Of a stretch of 64,000 nucleotides of DNA, positions 9,901 through 24,900 are shown one piece after another. The notes beneath the pieces are model-generated. The model saw nothing but the letters and a program-made list of their open reading frames with translations, was not told the origin of the DNA and ran no database searches. Source of the stretch: Nageia nagi (lineage: Eukaryota > Pinophyta). Location of the stretch: positions 138,384,001 to 138,448,000 of the forward strand of contig JBITNC010000001.1 in NCBI GenBank assembly GCA_050084985.1. Reading direction: 5' to 3'. Both the position numbers and the translations under genes were made by a program. Within the stretch, counting starts at the first letter, position 1. Each line of letters begins with the position of its first letter.

Positions 9901-12900
9901 TATGGAAAAAATAAGGACAAGCAAATAATTAAGTGATCAAACTAACAAAAGCATAAATAAACCTAAGTAAATGTTAGGATGTGGGATCCTAACATGCCAC
10001 CCCTCTTGGAATAATGCTTTGGCGTCAAAGCTTTAACTGGGGAAACTATTGCTGCAGCTAATGAAGTACTTCCCAGGATGCATCTTCAGTTGCCAATCCT
10101 TTCCACTGCATAAGGACTTTGGTGATTGTGCAGTTTTGAAATGGACGAGAATGCTGATCCAAGATTGCCTCAAGTACCATTGCAATTGATCCATCCTCTT
10201 CCAACTTAGGTAGTTGTGTCTAAACTTTCATGTCTGATCTTACCACCTTCTTGAGACACAAGACATGAAACATAGGGTGAATTTTTGAAGAGTCAAGTAA
10301 CTCAAGTTTATATACGGCTGGTCCAATGTGCTGAAGCACTTTGTATGGTTCGTAAATGTGATGATCCAAAATGGACCTCCATTCAAAAACTCCTTTTCAC
10401 ACCCTTCAAACACCGACAATAAGCCTTGAGCACCTCCAAAGCATAATCAAATCCTTAGGATGCCAACTTTAGGACTAATACATTCCCTAAGCACTCACAC
10501 AATGCCAGAATGCTGATGTCTAGCCTCAAGATGCAATATTTCACTAATTAAGCATCACAATATCAACACATGGATAATATAAGTATAATAACTACAATCA
10601 TTCCAATGCATACACCGAACCAATGAGTCAACACAATAAGATATTCGAAAACCCTTAGAATGTATATTGGCAATATGGAGCAATACAAATCATAGAAAGC
10701 CCCTTGGGCAGTCATGGTATTCTCAAGAGCCAAGCCGAACATAATGATAACAATCTGCAATCACTTCAGATCACAGGATAGGTCTATCCCCTCAGATCAC
10801 AAGTCCTCTACATTGAAGGAGCCCTCCTCAATCTTTGGTCAAGCATTTGGATGGTAGGAATAAACCCTCGAGTACCACCGGATAGGCGATGGTGCTCCAC
10901 CAATGCCATAGATAGTCAGGATCCCAATGCCTAGCTACCCTCTTAGGTGCTCCATCTAAGGTATACAATTAGCGCTCCACTAATGTCTTTTCCATTAGAT
11001 GAAGTAGGAGAATAAATGTAATAATGATCAAGTGTGTCCAAATGAGGAGCTCCAAAGTGTATTTATAATCTCCTATAGGAAGAGCTCTTCTTGAAATCAT
11101 GCCCATCTCTTCTAATCCAACATTGGGCATTTAGGGGTCCCAACAACTTGACTAACCATTATGTTTTCCTAGTGATGCCAACATGGGGTTCTAGGCACCT
11201 TTAGTGCCAACGTGGGGGTCTCAGGTATCTTTAGTGCCAACATGGGGTACCAGACTCCTTCAATGCTGACGTGGGGTATCTGGGAGTCCTGAAGTGCCAT
11301 GTGAGGTGTGGGTCCGCTCTCAAGCACAATGCAAGCATGCTGGTGTATGATGATCCAAATGGGATCTCCAATAAAAATAAGAAAATTCGATGACAAACAA
11401 CAAAAGTAGGGCATCCATTGTTTACAACTAAAAATTTGAGAATGCAAATAAATGAATACCTATAGTCCCAAAGGATATTTGTAATTTTGAGCTAATGGAT
11501 AGAAATTTATAACAAGAAAAGCTGATATAGAAGATAATGAATAACTAGAATCGAAATGATATCACCAAACAAGAGTAAATTTGTATAATTACCTCATGGA
11601 ACGTACTTGATATCGAAGAATGGAAGATAGTGATGAAGCCTCAACAACTAACAGAGTCTACACCTGAAGTCATAGAGCAAGGTGATCCAAAGAGAGCCGT
11701 GGGCGGTCTATTTCGTGCTCGAAAGGAGCATCGACGGTCTGTTTCGTCCATAGGGGAGCGTCGGCAATCTTCATTAGACTATAGTCCATTTCGAATGGAC
11801 TCTATGCCTCTGCATGGACTCTCGATGATCGTAGTTTGATACTTAGATAAACTAATAATTGTCAGGATGCTCTCATAAGGAAGTACACAAACCCAGCCTT
11901 GAATGGTGGTGTCAAGAGACACCTAAAAGACTAACATCATCAAGACTAGATATGGGATCATGTATCTCTTTAATGTGGACTTACTATTAGATACCTATTT
12001 ATATAGATAATAATATGACCTACTCTTTAGGTCAACATGTACCTACATTTACAAAAATATAGTAAGTCAATGATATATATAGACCATATCCAAGGTAACA
12101 TTAATATTCTTGAACTAGGTGTGTATAAGTGTGGGCACATATTTCAAAATGTATAAATTTAAATGCATAAATTAATTTTATGCGATAAAATATGCCCCAC
12201 TTTGGATGAGAATTTGAAAATCACTAGGTGCATTGAGATTTTTCATTCAAAGTACAACCAAGATGTCATAGCAATCAAATATTGATAAGTATTGACAAGC
12301 ATAATACCAACACTAATCAGTCTATTTTGATATTGAACTATGATAAAAATATAAGAAAGATGAGCAATCATATCAACAAATGTATGAGTTTAAGAAAATC
12401 CCCTCATATGAAATCCACCATGTTGCCCCTACTTGATGTTGATGTGCTCCATGAGCTCCAATGATGACCATCTCATGTCACTGATAGTTCTACTCATTGA
12501 TCTTGTGGAAGCTAGACTTCCTACCGAGAGGCATAATGATAAAACTAGAAGCTGAGACTCTGCCAAAAGGTGTATTGTAATGAGTATGAGAGCTGAAACT
12601 CTGCACCAAGAGGTATATTGCAATGAGGGATGGAGCTAATACTCCACCAAGGGGCATGAAACTAGGATGATGATATGGGATCTGAGACTCCATGCCAAGA
12701 GGCATGCAAATTTACGATCTGGGAGTTGAAACTCTACACCAAGAGGTATCTGATGATTTTTATTCTTGCTATTTCTAACTATGAAAAAGGACTGTGGGCG
12801 GTCCTTTCCTGCTAAAAATGGAGCGCTAGCACTCCTCTTCTGACATTGAAATGACCTTTTGTTTTGAATTCATGCTATCTATTCACATGCTTGTTCCTGT

Positions 12901-15900
12901 AGTAACATTTTTTACGGAAATAGATGCATGGGGTGACCCATAGGTCGCTTAGATGTGATACTTCTTAAGGTGCCTAGCATTGATGGGATTTTTGAGAACC
13001 TCCTCATCCAATGTAGATAATCTATATGCACCTCTGCCGAAAACCCTTGTAATGATGTATGGGCCAACTCAATTTGGCTCAAATTTTCCTTTAAGTTCAT
13101 CCTTTGCTGTAGTGTTAGAAGCGTTCTCTTGGAGAACCAAATCCCCAACCTCAATTGCTTTGGGCACCATTTTATTTTCATAGGCACTCTTTATTCTTTG
13201 TTGATATGTTCTGAGATGCTCTAATGCATTAAATCTTTTCTCATTTAATGCCTCTAGCTGAATTAACCTTGCTTCCCATTGTTGTGGTTCCTTCATGATA
13301 TCTATGAGTGCAATTCTCAAAGAAGGGATCTCAATTTCAAGAGGAATGACTGCTTCATCACCACACACAAGAGAGTATGGAGTAGCACCTGTTGTTGTTC
13401 TTTCACTTGTTCTATATGCCCATAGAGCATATGGTAATTGATCATGCCAATCCCTACCATTCTTTTTGATAGTTTTTGCCAATATTTTCTTGATTGTTTT
13501 GCTTGTTGCTTCAGATTATCCATTTCCTTGGCGATAGTAAACTAAAGAGAATCTCTGTTCAACCTTCATCTTTTTATAAAATTCTTTGATATCTTTTTCT
13601 GTAAAATTTGCACCATTATCCATGATTAACCTTTGAGGTATGCAAAATCTGCAAATGATATATTCCTTTATGAAATTGATAACATGTTTTTGTATAGCTA
13701 TTTTCGAAGGAATTGCCTCAACCCGTTTAGTGTAGTATTCGGTGCCAACCAAGATAAACTTGTGCCCCTCACTAGATGGAGGATTGATAACACCCATGAA
13801 ATCCAAAGCCCACATTGAGAAAGGCCATGGTGATGTGACATAGTTCAACTCTTAAGTAGGTGTTAATTCTAAATGTGCATGCTTTTGACATTGCTCACAC
13901 TTTTTGATATGCTCACAACAATCATGCTCCATGGTGGGCCACCAATAACCCATCCTAATCAAATTGCCATAAATTGATCTCCCATTGAAATGACCTCCAC
14001 ATGCCCCTCCATGAGCATGCTCTAATGCTGTTCCAATCTCCTCATCATGAAGACATCTCAAAAGAATACCATTAAATGATCTTTTATAAAGTATTTCACC
14101 AATAATGACATATTTCATAGCAAGCCTTTTCATTCTAATTTGTTCTCTGTTATCAAGTGTGGCATCAATAAAGTTATCCCTCAAATATTTGAATATGTGT
14201 TGGTACCAAGGACTTACCTCATAACCAACTTTTTGAGCAACACAAACCATTTTCAAGTCCTTAGCAATTGATGGAGTTCCCAAGTTCTTGATAGTGAAAG
14301 TAGTCTCCCTACCTTCTATCTCAATTGTTATAAGTGAATCTGCACTTGCCATTGCATCTGCCAATCTGTTATTATTCTTTGGAATGTTTTCTAACTGATA
14401 CTCTTCAAAGCAAGCAAGGAGTTTTGCAACAAGGACTTTATATTGAATAAGTTCCTCATCCTTGGTGTTGTAGATCTCATTGACTTGTTGATTCACAATC
14501 AGCTGTGAATCCCCATAAATATACAAATGTGTAATACCAATCTCTATAGCTACTTTCAATCCTAATATGAGAGCTTCATATTCTGCCATATTGTTAGTAC
14601 ATTCAAATGATAGTTTGTATGACATAGGAATAACATCATTCTAAGGTGATATCAATGCTATTCCTGCTCCTAACCCTTGAATACACCGTGATCCATCAAA
14701 ATACATTTTTCTAGAGTTTTGAAACCTCCGAAAAAGGAATGCCGACGGTCTTGTTGTCTTCAAAAGAAGGCCATAGGTGGTCCTCTTCTATACGTTCTGC
14801 AATTTTTGCCAAAGCACATTTGTCCTTAAATTCTTCTTTGAGTTCTGTACTATCTTTCATGGGAAACTCCGCAACAAAATTTGCAACTACTTTCCCTTTA
14901 AGTGATTTTTGTTTCACAAACTTGAGATCAAACTCTTGAAGTAGCATGATCCATTTTGCTAACCTTTCGTTGAGGCATGGTTTTGACATTAGGTATCTTA
15001 ATGGGTCTGTTTGAGTAAGTACATGTGTTTTGGTATTGATCATATAATGCTTCAACCTCTCAGTAGCAAACACTATACATTGACATAACTTTTCAATGGG
15101 TATGTATCTGGTTTCATATTCTTTCAATGTTCTGCTAATAAAGTAGACTACTCTTTCTTTACCGTCTTCTTCCTTCTTTGCCAACATTACCCCAAATGCA
15201 TGTTCTGTAGCCGAGACATAGAGCCAAAAAGGTTCTCAATGCCTATATGGAGCTAAGATCGGCGGATGTAGCAAATACTCTTTTATTCTATCAAAAGCTT
15301 CTTGACACTTAACATCCCATTTAAACTCAACTTCTTTCTTAAGTAAATGAGACATAAGAGCTATCTTATCTATTAATTGACAAATGAATCTTCTAACAGC
15401 TTGAATCTTTCCTTGGAGGCTTCTCAATTGCTTGAGATTCGTAGGAGGAGACATTTCTATGATGGCCTTAATCTTCTTTGGATCCACCTCAGCCCCTCTC
15501 CTAGAGACAATGTGCTCCAAGAGTTTTCCTAATGTACCTCAAATACACATTTTTGAGGCTTGATTCTTAACTTGTACTGCTTCATCCTTTCAAATGCTAT
15601 TTTTACATCCTTGGCATGGTCTTCTTTATTCTTTGATTTTAAATAGATATCATCTACATAGACCTTTATTGTTTTATGAATGAAATCATGGAACATGGCT
15701 ATCATTGCTCTTTGATATGTGGCCCTTGCATTCTTAAGACCAAATGGCATTACCTTGTAGCAAAAGTTACCCTAAGGAGTTCTAAAGGTTGTTTTATGCT
15801 GATCACTTTCCTTGATTTTGATTTGATTATATCCTTGAAATCCATCCATAAATGATAATATCTCATAACCTGCTAAACTGTCAATGATCATATCTATGTT

Positions 15901-18900
15901 GGGTGGTGGGAAATCGTCTTTTGGACATGCTTTATTGAGAACTCTGAAATCAGTACATATTCTAATTTCGCCTGTAGGCTTTTTCACTGGGGCTACATTA
16001 GCCATCCATTCTGAATAATCAATGTACTTAATGAAGCCAACCTCCAATAGTTTCTCAATGTCCTTCTTGACTAGTAAAAAAACCTGAAAAGGTATCTTTC
16101 TTGGTTTTTGCTTTACAAGAACTGCTCCTTTCTCGATGACCAAATTATGTACCATAAAATTTTCATCTAATCCAAGCATATCTTTATATGACCATGCAAA
16201 CAATTCGGAATAATCATGAAAAGATTGAATCAACTCATTTTGCAAAGGTTCCTCAAGGAGCTTACCCGTTTTTAAGAGTCACGATGTCTCTTGAGAACCA
16301 ATGTTAACCTCCTCTATCTCTTCATTCAACCAAGTCATCTCTAATTCTGATGGTGTGGGAAATGGAAACTCTTCCAACGCTTCAATTTTATCTTCCATAG
16401 ATTCACCAAAGCAAGCATGTACATCTAGACAATGTTTATGAGTCCTCTTTTCAGACCTAGCTGGATATTCAATTCTAGCACCCATAGATTCTAAGAAAGC
16501 ATCATTATTCTCAAACAAGTCTATAGCATGTATTGCATCTTCATCATCTATTCCACATTCAATAACAAAGCAATTTTGATCATCTCTTACCCATTCATCT
16601 TCTTGCATTAATAACGGAAAATTGTCCTGACCATCATGACCATCTCCACGATATGGAATGATGCAACATTTGTTTTTCTCTGTGATTTCCTTTAAAGAGG
16701 ACCGTTGATGGTCTTTATGTAGCCCAAAGGAGTGCAGGCAATCCTTTTCCTAAGCCTCCTGCCATCCGTCCAAATCTCTCTTCGGACTAATGTTATTGAT
16801 GTCCATGATGGTGTACGAACCAAACTCGATATCCTTGACGTTAATTCTCTTTAACATTTTTTTATAGATCTACTCATTCTTAGCTAGGATAGCCTCATTT
16901 TCTGTCTCATACAGAACAAATCTCTTAGGGAGAACATAATTGTACTACTTGGCTATCTGCTCATCTACTTCTACCTTGTAAACATTTCCTTCAAAACAAA
17001 ACTTGAAACACCTATGCAAAGTGGATGCTACTCCTTCCATGTCATCTATCCAAGGTCTTCCAAGAATGAAATTAAAAGAAGGTTTTCCATTTGTAATGTA
17101 GAAGAGGGTCTGAAGTACCTTGTTTCCTACTTTGATCGAAAGTGTGATGATTCCTGTACATTTGTTTGGAACACCATCAAACCCCTTAACTCTCATGGTA
17201 GTCTCTTCTCTTGGAGGTAATAAATTTGGATCAAACTGTGAAAGCAAATGAGTGGTGGTAATATTCAAAGCTGCCCCACCATCTATCAATGATCTCTTAA
17301 CTGTATTGCCAAAGATATTCACTTCAATAAACAATGGTGGATGTAATCAGGTTACATTCTTACCAGGCTTTTCACTAGGGTGAAAAGTGATAACATCTCC
17401 TTTACTCCATATTTCTACCTTTTTCGGAAAAGCAGTGATTGAGATGTTCCTATCTATCTAACTATTCTTGAAAATCTAATTCATTATTTCTCTATGAGGT
17501 TTTGAAATTTGAAGCAATTCAAACAAACTAACCTTGGCTTGTGTATTCTTGAGTTGCTCAATGAGGCCAAAACTTCTTAGGTCTTTAGGGAGCTTCTTTT
17601 CACATGTGACAAGATTTGTGCTACTCTTGATCTTTCTTGTGTAAGTGCTGCACACACTTCTTCATGGAAAATTACATTGATATGTTGCTCCTCCCCTATA
17701 TCTTTAACTTCGATAGGACACATAGAATCCATCCTCTATGAGCCTTTGTATTTTGTTTCTTAGGCCTCCACACCCATTAGTGGCATGCCCCTTGGTTTGA
17801 TGATATTAACAGTATCTGTCTTTCTTGTACCATGTTGGCCTCTCCACTGACTCATCTTCCTCTCACTTAGGTAAAGGCTGTAATAGTCCCTTTGCCATTA
17901 GATCTTTCAAGATAAACTTGAGAGGCTTAGGAAACTTTATGAATTTTCTTTCTTTCTTTTCATCTGCTTTTTCTACTACATGAATGGATTTATCTTTCTT
18001 TGGTGATTGTGGCTGCTTATCCTTGGCCCTAGGCTTGTCATCATCTCGATATTTCACAAGCCCTAATTTCACAAGGACTTTTTCTTTTTCCAATAGCTTA
18101 TATGTCATATCAAAAAATGCTAGATGTGTATAATCAATGACATAAGATTGTAAGGATAATATGACAGCCTCCTTGAAGATATTGTTTACCTCCTTTTCCG
18201 TGAGCTTAGTTTTGATTTGTTCCCATGTCTTTTTGAATCGCATGACAAACTTTTCAAGATTTTCATTACTGCCTTGCCTCATAGCACATAGATCCGAAAC
18301 CATGACTTCATGCTTGATGTTATGCTTATACTATTCCAGAAATAAGTTGCCCAATTCTCAAAATGATTTAACTGACCTTTTGAGTAAAGAATAGAACCAT
18401 TCACGAGCCTCTCCTTCCAAACTATGAGGAAAGAACTTCGCCTGTAATCTCGAATCCACACTAATTTTGACCACACACTCATCTTTGAACCCTTGCAAAT
18501 GTCTCTTGGGATCTCCCTCCCCACTGAACTTACAGAACTTGGGATCTTTATAATCTAGCGGTGGCATGCATAAAATGATCTCATCACATAGAGGGCTACC
18601 AAACTCAATCGAATCATCTGGTTGTGTTGATCCTCTTTCTAGTTGATCAATCTGTCTTTGCATACCCTCAATAGTAGCCTAAATGTGATCATTGTTACTT
18701 CCATCACCGTGGTCAGCTCCTTCATTAGATGCTTCTGGTCCATCACGCTGAATCTCCCAAGAGCTCATCAAGATCTCTTCTAGAAAGATTTTGTAGGAAT
18801 AATCTTAACTGATCCATATCTAAAACAACTCACCAAATCGCTTATTAGTCCTAACAAAAACCCTAGGGTTTTAGCACAAGTACTTATGTTTCATGTCGAG

Positions 18901-21900
18901 TTCACCAAAATGTTTACAAACAAAAATTCGAGAATGCAAATAAATGAATACCTACAATCCCGAAGGATATTTGTAACTCTGAGCTAATGGATAGCAATTT
19001 ATAACAAGAAAAGTTGATATAGAAGATAATGAATAATTGGAATCGAAATGACATCACCAAACAAGACTGAATTTATATACTTACCTCATGGAACATACCT
19101 GATATCGACGAACAAAAGATAGTGACAAAGCCTCAACAACTAATGGAGTCTGCACTTGAAGTCATAGAGCAAGGTGATCCAAAGAGAGAGCTGTGGGAGG
19201 TCTATTTCATGCTCGAAAGGAGCGTCGATGGTCTATTTCGTCTACAGGGGAGCACTAGCGATCTTCGTTAGACTATAGTCCATTTCGAACTAACTCTATG
19301 CCTCTGCATGGACTCTCGATGATCGCAGTTTGATACTCAGATAAACCAATAATTGTTAGGATGCTTGCATAAGGAAGTACACAAACCCAACCTTGAATGG
19401 CGGTGTTAAGAGACACCTAAAAGACTGCCATCATCAAGACCAAATATGGGATCATGTATCTCCTTTATGTGGACTTACTATTAGATCCCTATTTATATAG
19501 ATAATAATATGACCTACTCCTTAGGTCGGCATGTAACTACATAAACAAGAATATAGTAAGTCAATGATATATATTGACCATATCCAAGATAACATTAATA
19601 TTCTTGAACTAGGTGTGTATAAGTGCGGGCACATATTTCCAAATGTATAAATTTAAATGCATAAATTAATTTTATGCAATAAAATCCACATTAAACAATA
19701 TCAACCCTAGAATGCCAATGTTGGGCTTGCACAAGCATAAAATCACTCCATAATGCCAATGATGGGTCACAAACACAAATACTACACAAAGAAGCTCAAT
19801 GCATGCACAAGATAGACAATACAAACACAATGGCTAAGATCGAATGAGTCCACAACTTGTATTATGATCAACAATGAGAAATGATATAATGTATGCCCAA
19901 AGGGCCAGACAATAGCCTTCTAGGAGCTAAATACTGCTGAATGACTCTCCTGATGCTACCAGATGAACCTAGGGATAGTAGTGCCCTCTCACAACTTGAC
20001 TCCTCCCCATTGAAGGGGCCCTCCTCAGATCTAGATAACCACTCGCATGGTAGAGACTTTGCCTCAGATCCACCAAATGGGAAATGGTGCTCCACCAATT
20101 TTCATAGACTACCAAGTTCCCCTTCTTGGTAACTCTCTTAGGTGCTCCACCTAAGGAATTCACTTAGCGCTCCGCTAAGGTCTTTGTCCACTGAATGATG
20201 TATGAGAGAAGAATTAATAATCAATAGCTATCCCAACAATGAGGCCCTCATGTCTATTTATATTTTCCTTATGTCCGATTCTTGCCTCGGTATCATCCCA
20301 AGCCCCTTCTATTCCAACGTTGGGGTCAAAGAGGTCAACCATGACAACGTGGCGGTCATAATGGCCCAGAGTGCCAATGTGGGGATCATGATGGCCCATT
20401 AAGCTGACGTGGGGTCATGATGGCCTCTTAAACTAACATGGAGGTCCTAGAGTGCTCAAGTTTCAATGTGGGGGTGTGGGACCCTCCCAAATGTTGTGCA
20501 AGTATGTTGGTGTCTATCCAATCCTTAAATGCATTAATATTCCTTAGGATTCCCGCTATCCGGGATCTCCAATTCAATATGAACCTATTCTACTACTCAG
20601 GAGGGAGACATCCCACTTGGGGCTCACAGTGGGATCCATAGGACCCATAAAACTCCTATCTCGAGTTATAATAAAGTACATGAAATCACACTATACTTAA
20701 TATATTACAAGATGACCCAATGGGTCCTATTACATTTTCAAGGGGACGTCACATGGTGATCATCCAATATGTGGGGATTTGAATACACCTTGGGATTCCC
20801 ATAATTCAAGATCTCCAATTACATAACAAAACCTACTCTACTACTTAGGAGGGAGACGTCCCACTAAGGGCTCACAGTGGGGTCCACAAGAACCATCAAA
20901 CTCCTATCTTGAGTGTGCAAATGACAAAGACACAAATACATAAAAAAGAATGTTATACATAATGACTCAATGAGTCCCATCAAAACTACAAAATGAATGT
21001 TACAGTAAAATTTTGGAGCTAACTTCTAGGGGCCTTTGATCTTTAGGGATTTCTGTCAGTAAGGGTGCAATCGCAAGAACACAATGTCATCCACCTAGAA
21101 CTCGTGCTCTACATGCTGCTAGTCAGCCTATTGATTTATGTGATTTTGGGAAGTTTGAAGGTTTTCCTTGAGAATACGAAGAATGTCAGCTCGATGAATC
21201 AACTCTGAATCTACTACCTGAACCTTACTGCTTCCTTCAACATATGAGGTCATTGTTGGTGGTGCTTGGCCATATATAGCTTCTTACGGTGTCATCTTGA
21301 TTGCAGAGTGATAGTAAGTGTTGTACCACCATTCGGCCAAGGGAAGCCATTTCACCCAATGCATTGGCTGAGTTGATGCAAAACAATGCAAGTATGTTTC
21401 CAAACATTTGTTAACAATCTTTGTCTAACCATCTGTCTGAGGGTGATGTGCTGAGCTCATGTTAAGTTGTGTTCTTTGAAGCTTGAAGAATTCTTGCCAC
21501 AAATGACTAGTAAAAGTGGGGTCACAATCATTGACTATAGTCGATGGCATTCCGTGAAGTTTGAAAATGTTGTCCACAAATAATTGCGCTATATTCATAG
21601 CTTTGTAGGGATGAGCCAAGGAACAAAAATGAGCATATTTTGATAGTCGGTCCACCACCACCATGATGACTGATTTGCCACCTAATTTTGTAAGACCTTC
21701 GATGAAGTCCATTGAGATATCTGTCCAAGTGTGGGTTGGTATAGGAAGAGGTTGAAGGAGTCCTAGAGTGCCCCCTATTTCACCCTTCTGTCACTGACAC
21801 ATCACATGCTGCAATAAATTGTTTGATGTCCTGCTTCATGCCTACCCAATAGAAAGATCGAGCTACCCGTTTATAAGTGTTCAAGAATCTTGAGTTCCCC

Positions 21901-24900
21901 GTAGCTGGTGTAGAATGCAATTCTTGAACTATTTCTATTTTACATTTTGATTTAGAAGGTAACAAGATTCTTCCTTTGAATCTCAAAAGGCCCTCGCTCC
22001 ATGTGTGGTCAGGTTTACTCATGGGATCTTGTGCAATTTGTTGGAGCAACTCTTGAATGGATCCATCCTCAATCCACTCCTGTTTGACCTTGTCCAACCA
22101 CTGAGGTACTAGAAAAGAAAAGGCTTTCAAGGCTACCTCATCTTTGAATTTTTGAGAGAGAGCATCCATGACCACATTTTCCTTTCCTTTCTGGTATACA
22201 ATCTCATAATCATACCCTAGCAATTTTGTCACCCACTTTTGTTGCTTTGGAGTAGAAATGCTTGCTCAATAAAGAACTTCAAATTGTGATGATCTGTGAG
22301 GATGATGAAATGTTTGCCAATGAGATATGGTTGCCACCACTGGATTGCATAAATTATGGCTAGCATTTCTTTTTCATAGGTGGACTTACCCAAATTTTTT
22401 ACTAAGAGTGCTCTACTAGTGAAGGCTAAAGGTCAGCCTTCTTGCATCAATATTGCACCAATGCCCACCCCACAAGCATCACTTTCAATCACAAATGTTT
22501 TAAAAAAATCAACCATTGCTAAGACTGGAGTAGAACACATTGCCTCCTTGAGTTTATTGAAACCTTCATCAGCCTGTGGTGACCAATTGAAGGCATTCTT
22601 TTAAACAAAACTGTTGATGGCATCGCTTTTTTTCCATAATCCTCTATAAATTTCCGGTAATAACCTATTAGTCCTAAGAATCCCTGTAAACTTTTCAAGG
22701 ATTTAGGGATAGACCAATTTTGCATATCTTCAATTTTTTGTGGATCAACCTTGACTCCTTCTGAAATGATGTGCCCCAAATACTCAATTTCATTTTTTCC
22801 AAATAAACATTTTGACCTTTTGGCATAAAGTTGGTTGTCTCGCAAAATTTGTAGAGCCTTGTCTACATGTGCCAAATGTTCCTTCCATGTTTTACTATAA
22901 ATCAAGATATTGTCAAAGAAAACCAAGATGAATTTCCTAAAGAAGGGCCGAAACACTTGATTCATTAAACTTTGGAACGTAGATGGTGCATTTGTGAGTC
23001 CAAATGGCATGACCAAGAACTCATAATGGCCCTCATGAGTGTGAAAGGTAGTTTTCAAAATATCCTCCTCCTTGAGTTGAATTTGATGATACCCCGACCG
23101 TAAATCCAACTTGGAAAAATATCTTGCCCAATGCAATTCATCAATGAATGGTATAGGAAACTTATCTTTGATAGTGAGTTTATTGAGAGCCCTAAAATCC
23201 ACACACATGTGCCATGACCCATCTTTCTTGCAAACTAGTAGCACTAGAGAGGAATAGGGCTTTCTACTATATTGGATCACTCCTGCATCCAACATTTCCC
23301 GAACCAATTTTTCAATTTCATTTTTCTGCAAAAAAGGATATCTGTAGGGGAGAATGTTCAATGGTTGACTGCCTGACACCAACTGTATGGCATGATCATG
23401 AGAATGTGAGGGAGGTAGTCCTTGGTTCTTCAAAAGCATCTTCTTATTTACTTAAGATTGGTTGCAATTCCTCTGGCTTAGTGGCTCCTATTTTAGTAAC
23501 TTTAATAGAACACAATTGGGCTAGTATTCCCTTCCCATTTTTTCAAAGAATCTTTTTCATCCAATGAGAGCTCACAATTTGTGATGGCCCAGCCTGCAAT
23601 CCCTTGAAAGTATGCTCCTGTTGGGCAATTTTGAAGGTCATCCATAATTCTGCAAAATTCCATTGGATTGTGCCCAACGTTCCAAGCCATTGCACTCCAA
23701 GGACTATGTCACATCCCCTTAATGGTAAAGCATATAAGAGATCACAAAAGTTTCTTCATTATGGCTTTCAGGTTCCTCTGTACCTTCTTTTGTTGCACTC
23801 TCATATTCCTCATCACTAGGGGCATCTACATCTAGTATATAAAACCTCTATTGAGTATAATGATGGCCAGGGGAAAACTTGTCATCGCAATTGTAGCATA
23901 GGCCTTCTTTCCTTCGTTCCTCCATTTTTTCCATGGTCAGTTTCTTAATTTGGAGAGGTCGATTTGGTTTTGGGACATTTGTGCCATTTTGAGAATTGGA
24001 AATATTATGTGTTTTCCCAAATGGTGGCCTTTCGTGCCTTCGTTGAGCATTGGATTTATCTTCTGCTAGTTTGGCCAAAGCAAAAGCATCCATCATAGTT
24101 TTGGGATTAAACATTTTGACCTCTTCCCTGATTTCCTCTTTCAATCCACTGTTGAAGAAACTTTTGAAAAATGTATCATCCAACCCCTTTGTGTGATTAG
24201 CCAATTTCTCAAATTGGGTTTGGTACTCTTTGATTGATGTGGTATGATGCAATTTTGTTAGGGCCCCAGTGAAATCTTCATAATTGCTTCGTCCGAAGTG
24301 AAATAATAATTGTTTGGTAAATTCATCCCATGATGGATTGACATGGGTTTTTGAGTACCATTGGTGCTATTGAGGAGCCTCACAGTCAATATGGAATGAT
24401 GCAATGTTCACTTTCTGATCCTTTGAAATTTTAATCAAGGTGAAATACTACCCTACCTTATAAACCACCCGATGGGATCATCCCTATCAAATCATGGAAA
24501 ATCCAATTTGGTTGTGCAAGGGAGAATGAAACCTTGTGGACCTTGATAATTCTGGTGGTGCCTTTTGGGGCCTGAGACTGTTCTGACTGTTGTGAGGATG
24601 AACCAAGGTATGTCCCATTGTTCACATGGCTGACACTAAGAGCAATGCTATCACATTTTTGGTCTATGGCTACCACTTGGTTCTGTAGGGTGTGAATTTA
24701 TGTATGTACACCCACAAAATTCTTGTTCATCTCATTTTCCATTTTTTCTATCATTTGTTGCAACATAGCAACAAGATCAGCTGTCTTGGACCTTGTATTT
24801 TCTGCCATCTTAGCACCTCACTTCACCCGCAGCTTTATGGAAAAATATGCTTAGCCAAAAATAACAAATCCTCCTGGATATTTTAAAACCCCTGGTACAG

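Larger units (their letters stand above)
11419..19683 (-). mobile_element. Tat-lineage Ty3/gypsy retrotransposon with dual RNase H, nested in B
   Basis: Paired LTRs of about 772 bases (11419-12189 and 18911-19683) are flanked by ATCCA at 11413-11417 and 19684-19688, a clean 5-base target duplication. Internal coding on the minus strand runs gag, zinc knuckle, protease, reverse transcriptase, RNase H, second (archaeal-type) RNase H, integrase. The second RNase H between the first and the integrase is a mark of the Tat/Ogre/Retand group. About eight differences in the first 80 LTR positions and many stops indicate an old, inactive copy. One LTR end is TG/CA-like; the other (ATAAA on the plus strand) is not canonical. 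Confidence 0.88.
10357..21004. mobile_element. Element B: R1-type LTR element or solo LTR inserted in A, itself interrupted
   Basis: Element A integrase coding stops exactly where GTAAA (10352-10356) meets TGTGATG. It resumes after TGTTACA where GTAAA appears again (21005-21009). Thus B has TG/CA ends and a 5-base target duplication, as for LTR retrotransposons. Without the nested Tat element (11418-19683 plus one target copy) B is about 2.4 kb: 10357-11417 and 19689-21004. It contains two diverged R1 bodies and two R1 tails but no coding sequence, so it is either a large solo LTR with internal duplications or a very short noncoding element. Orientation is undetermined. Confidence 0.7.
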
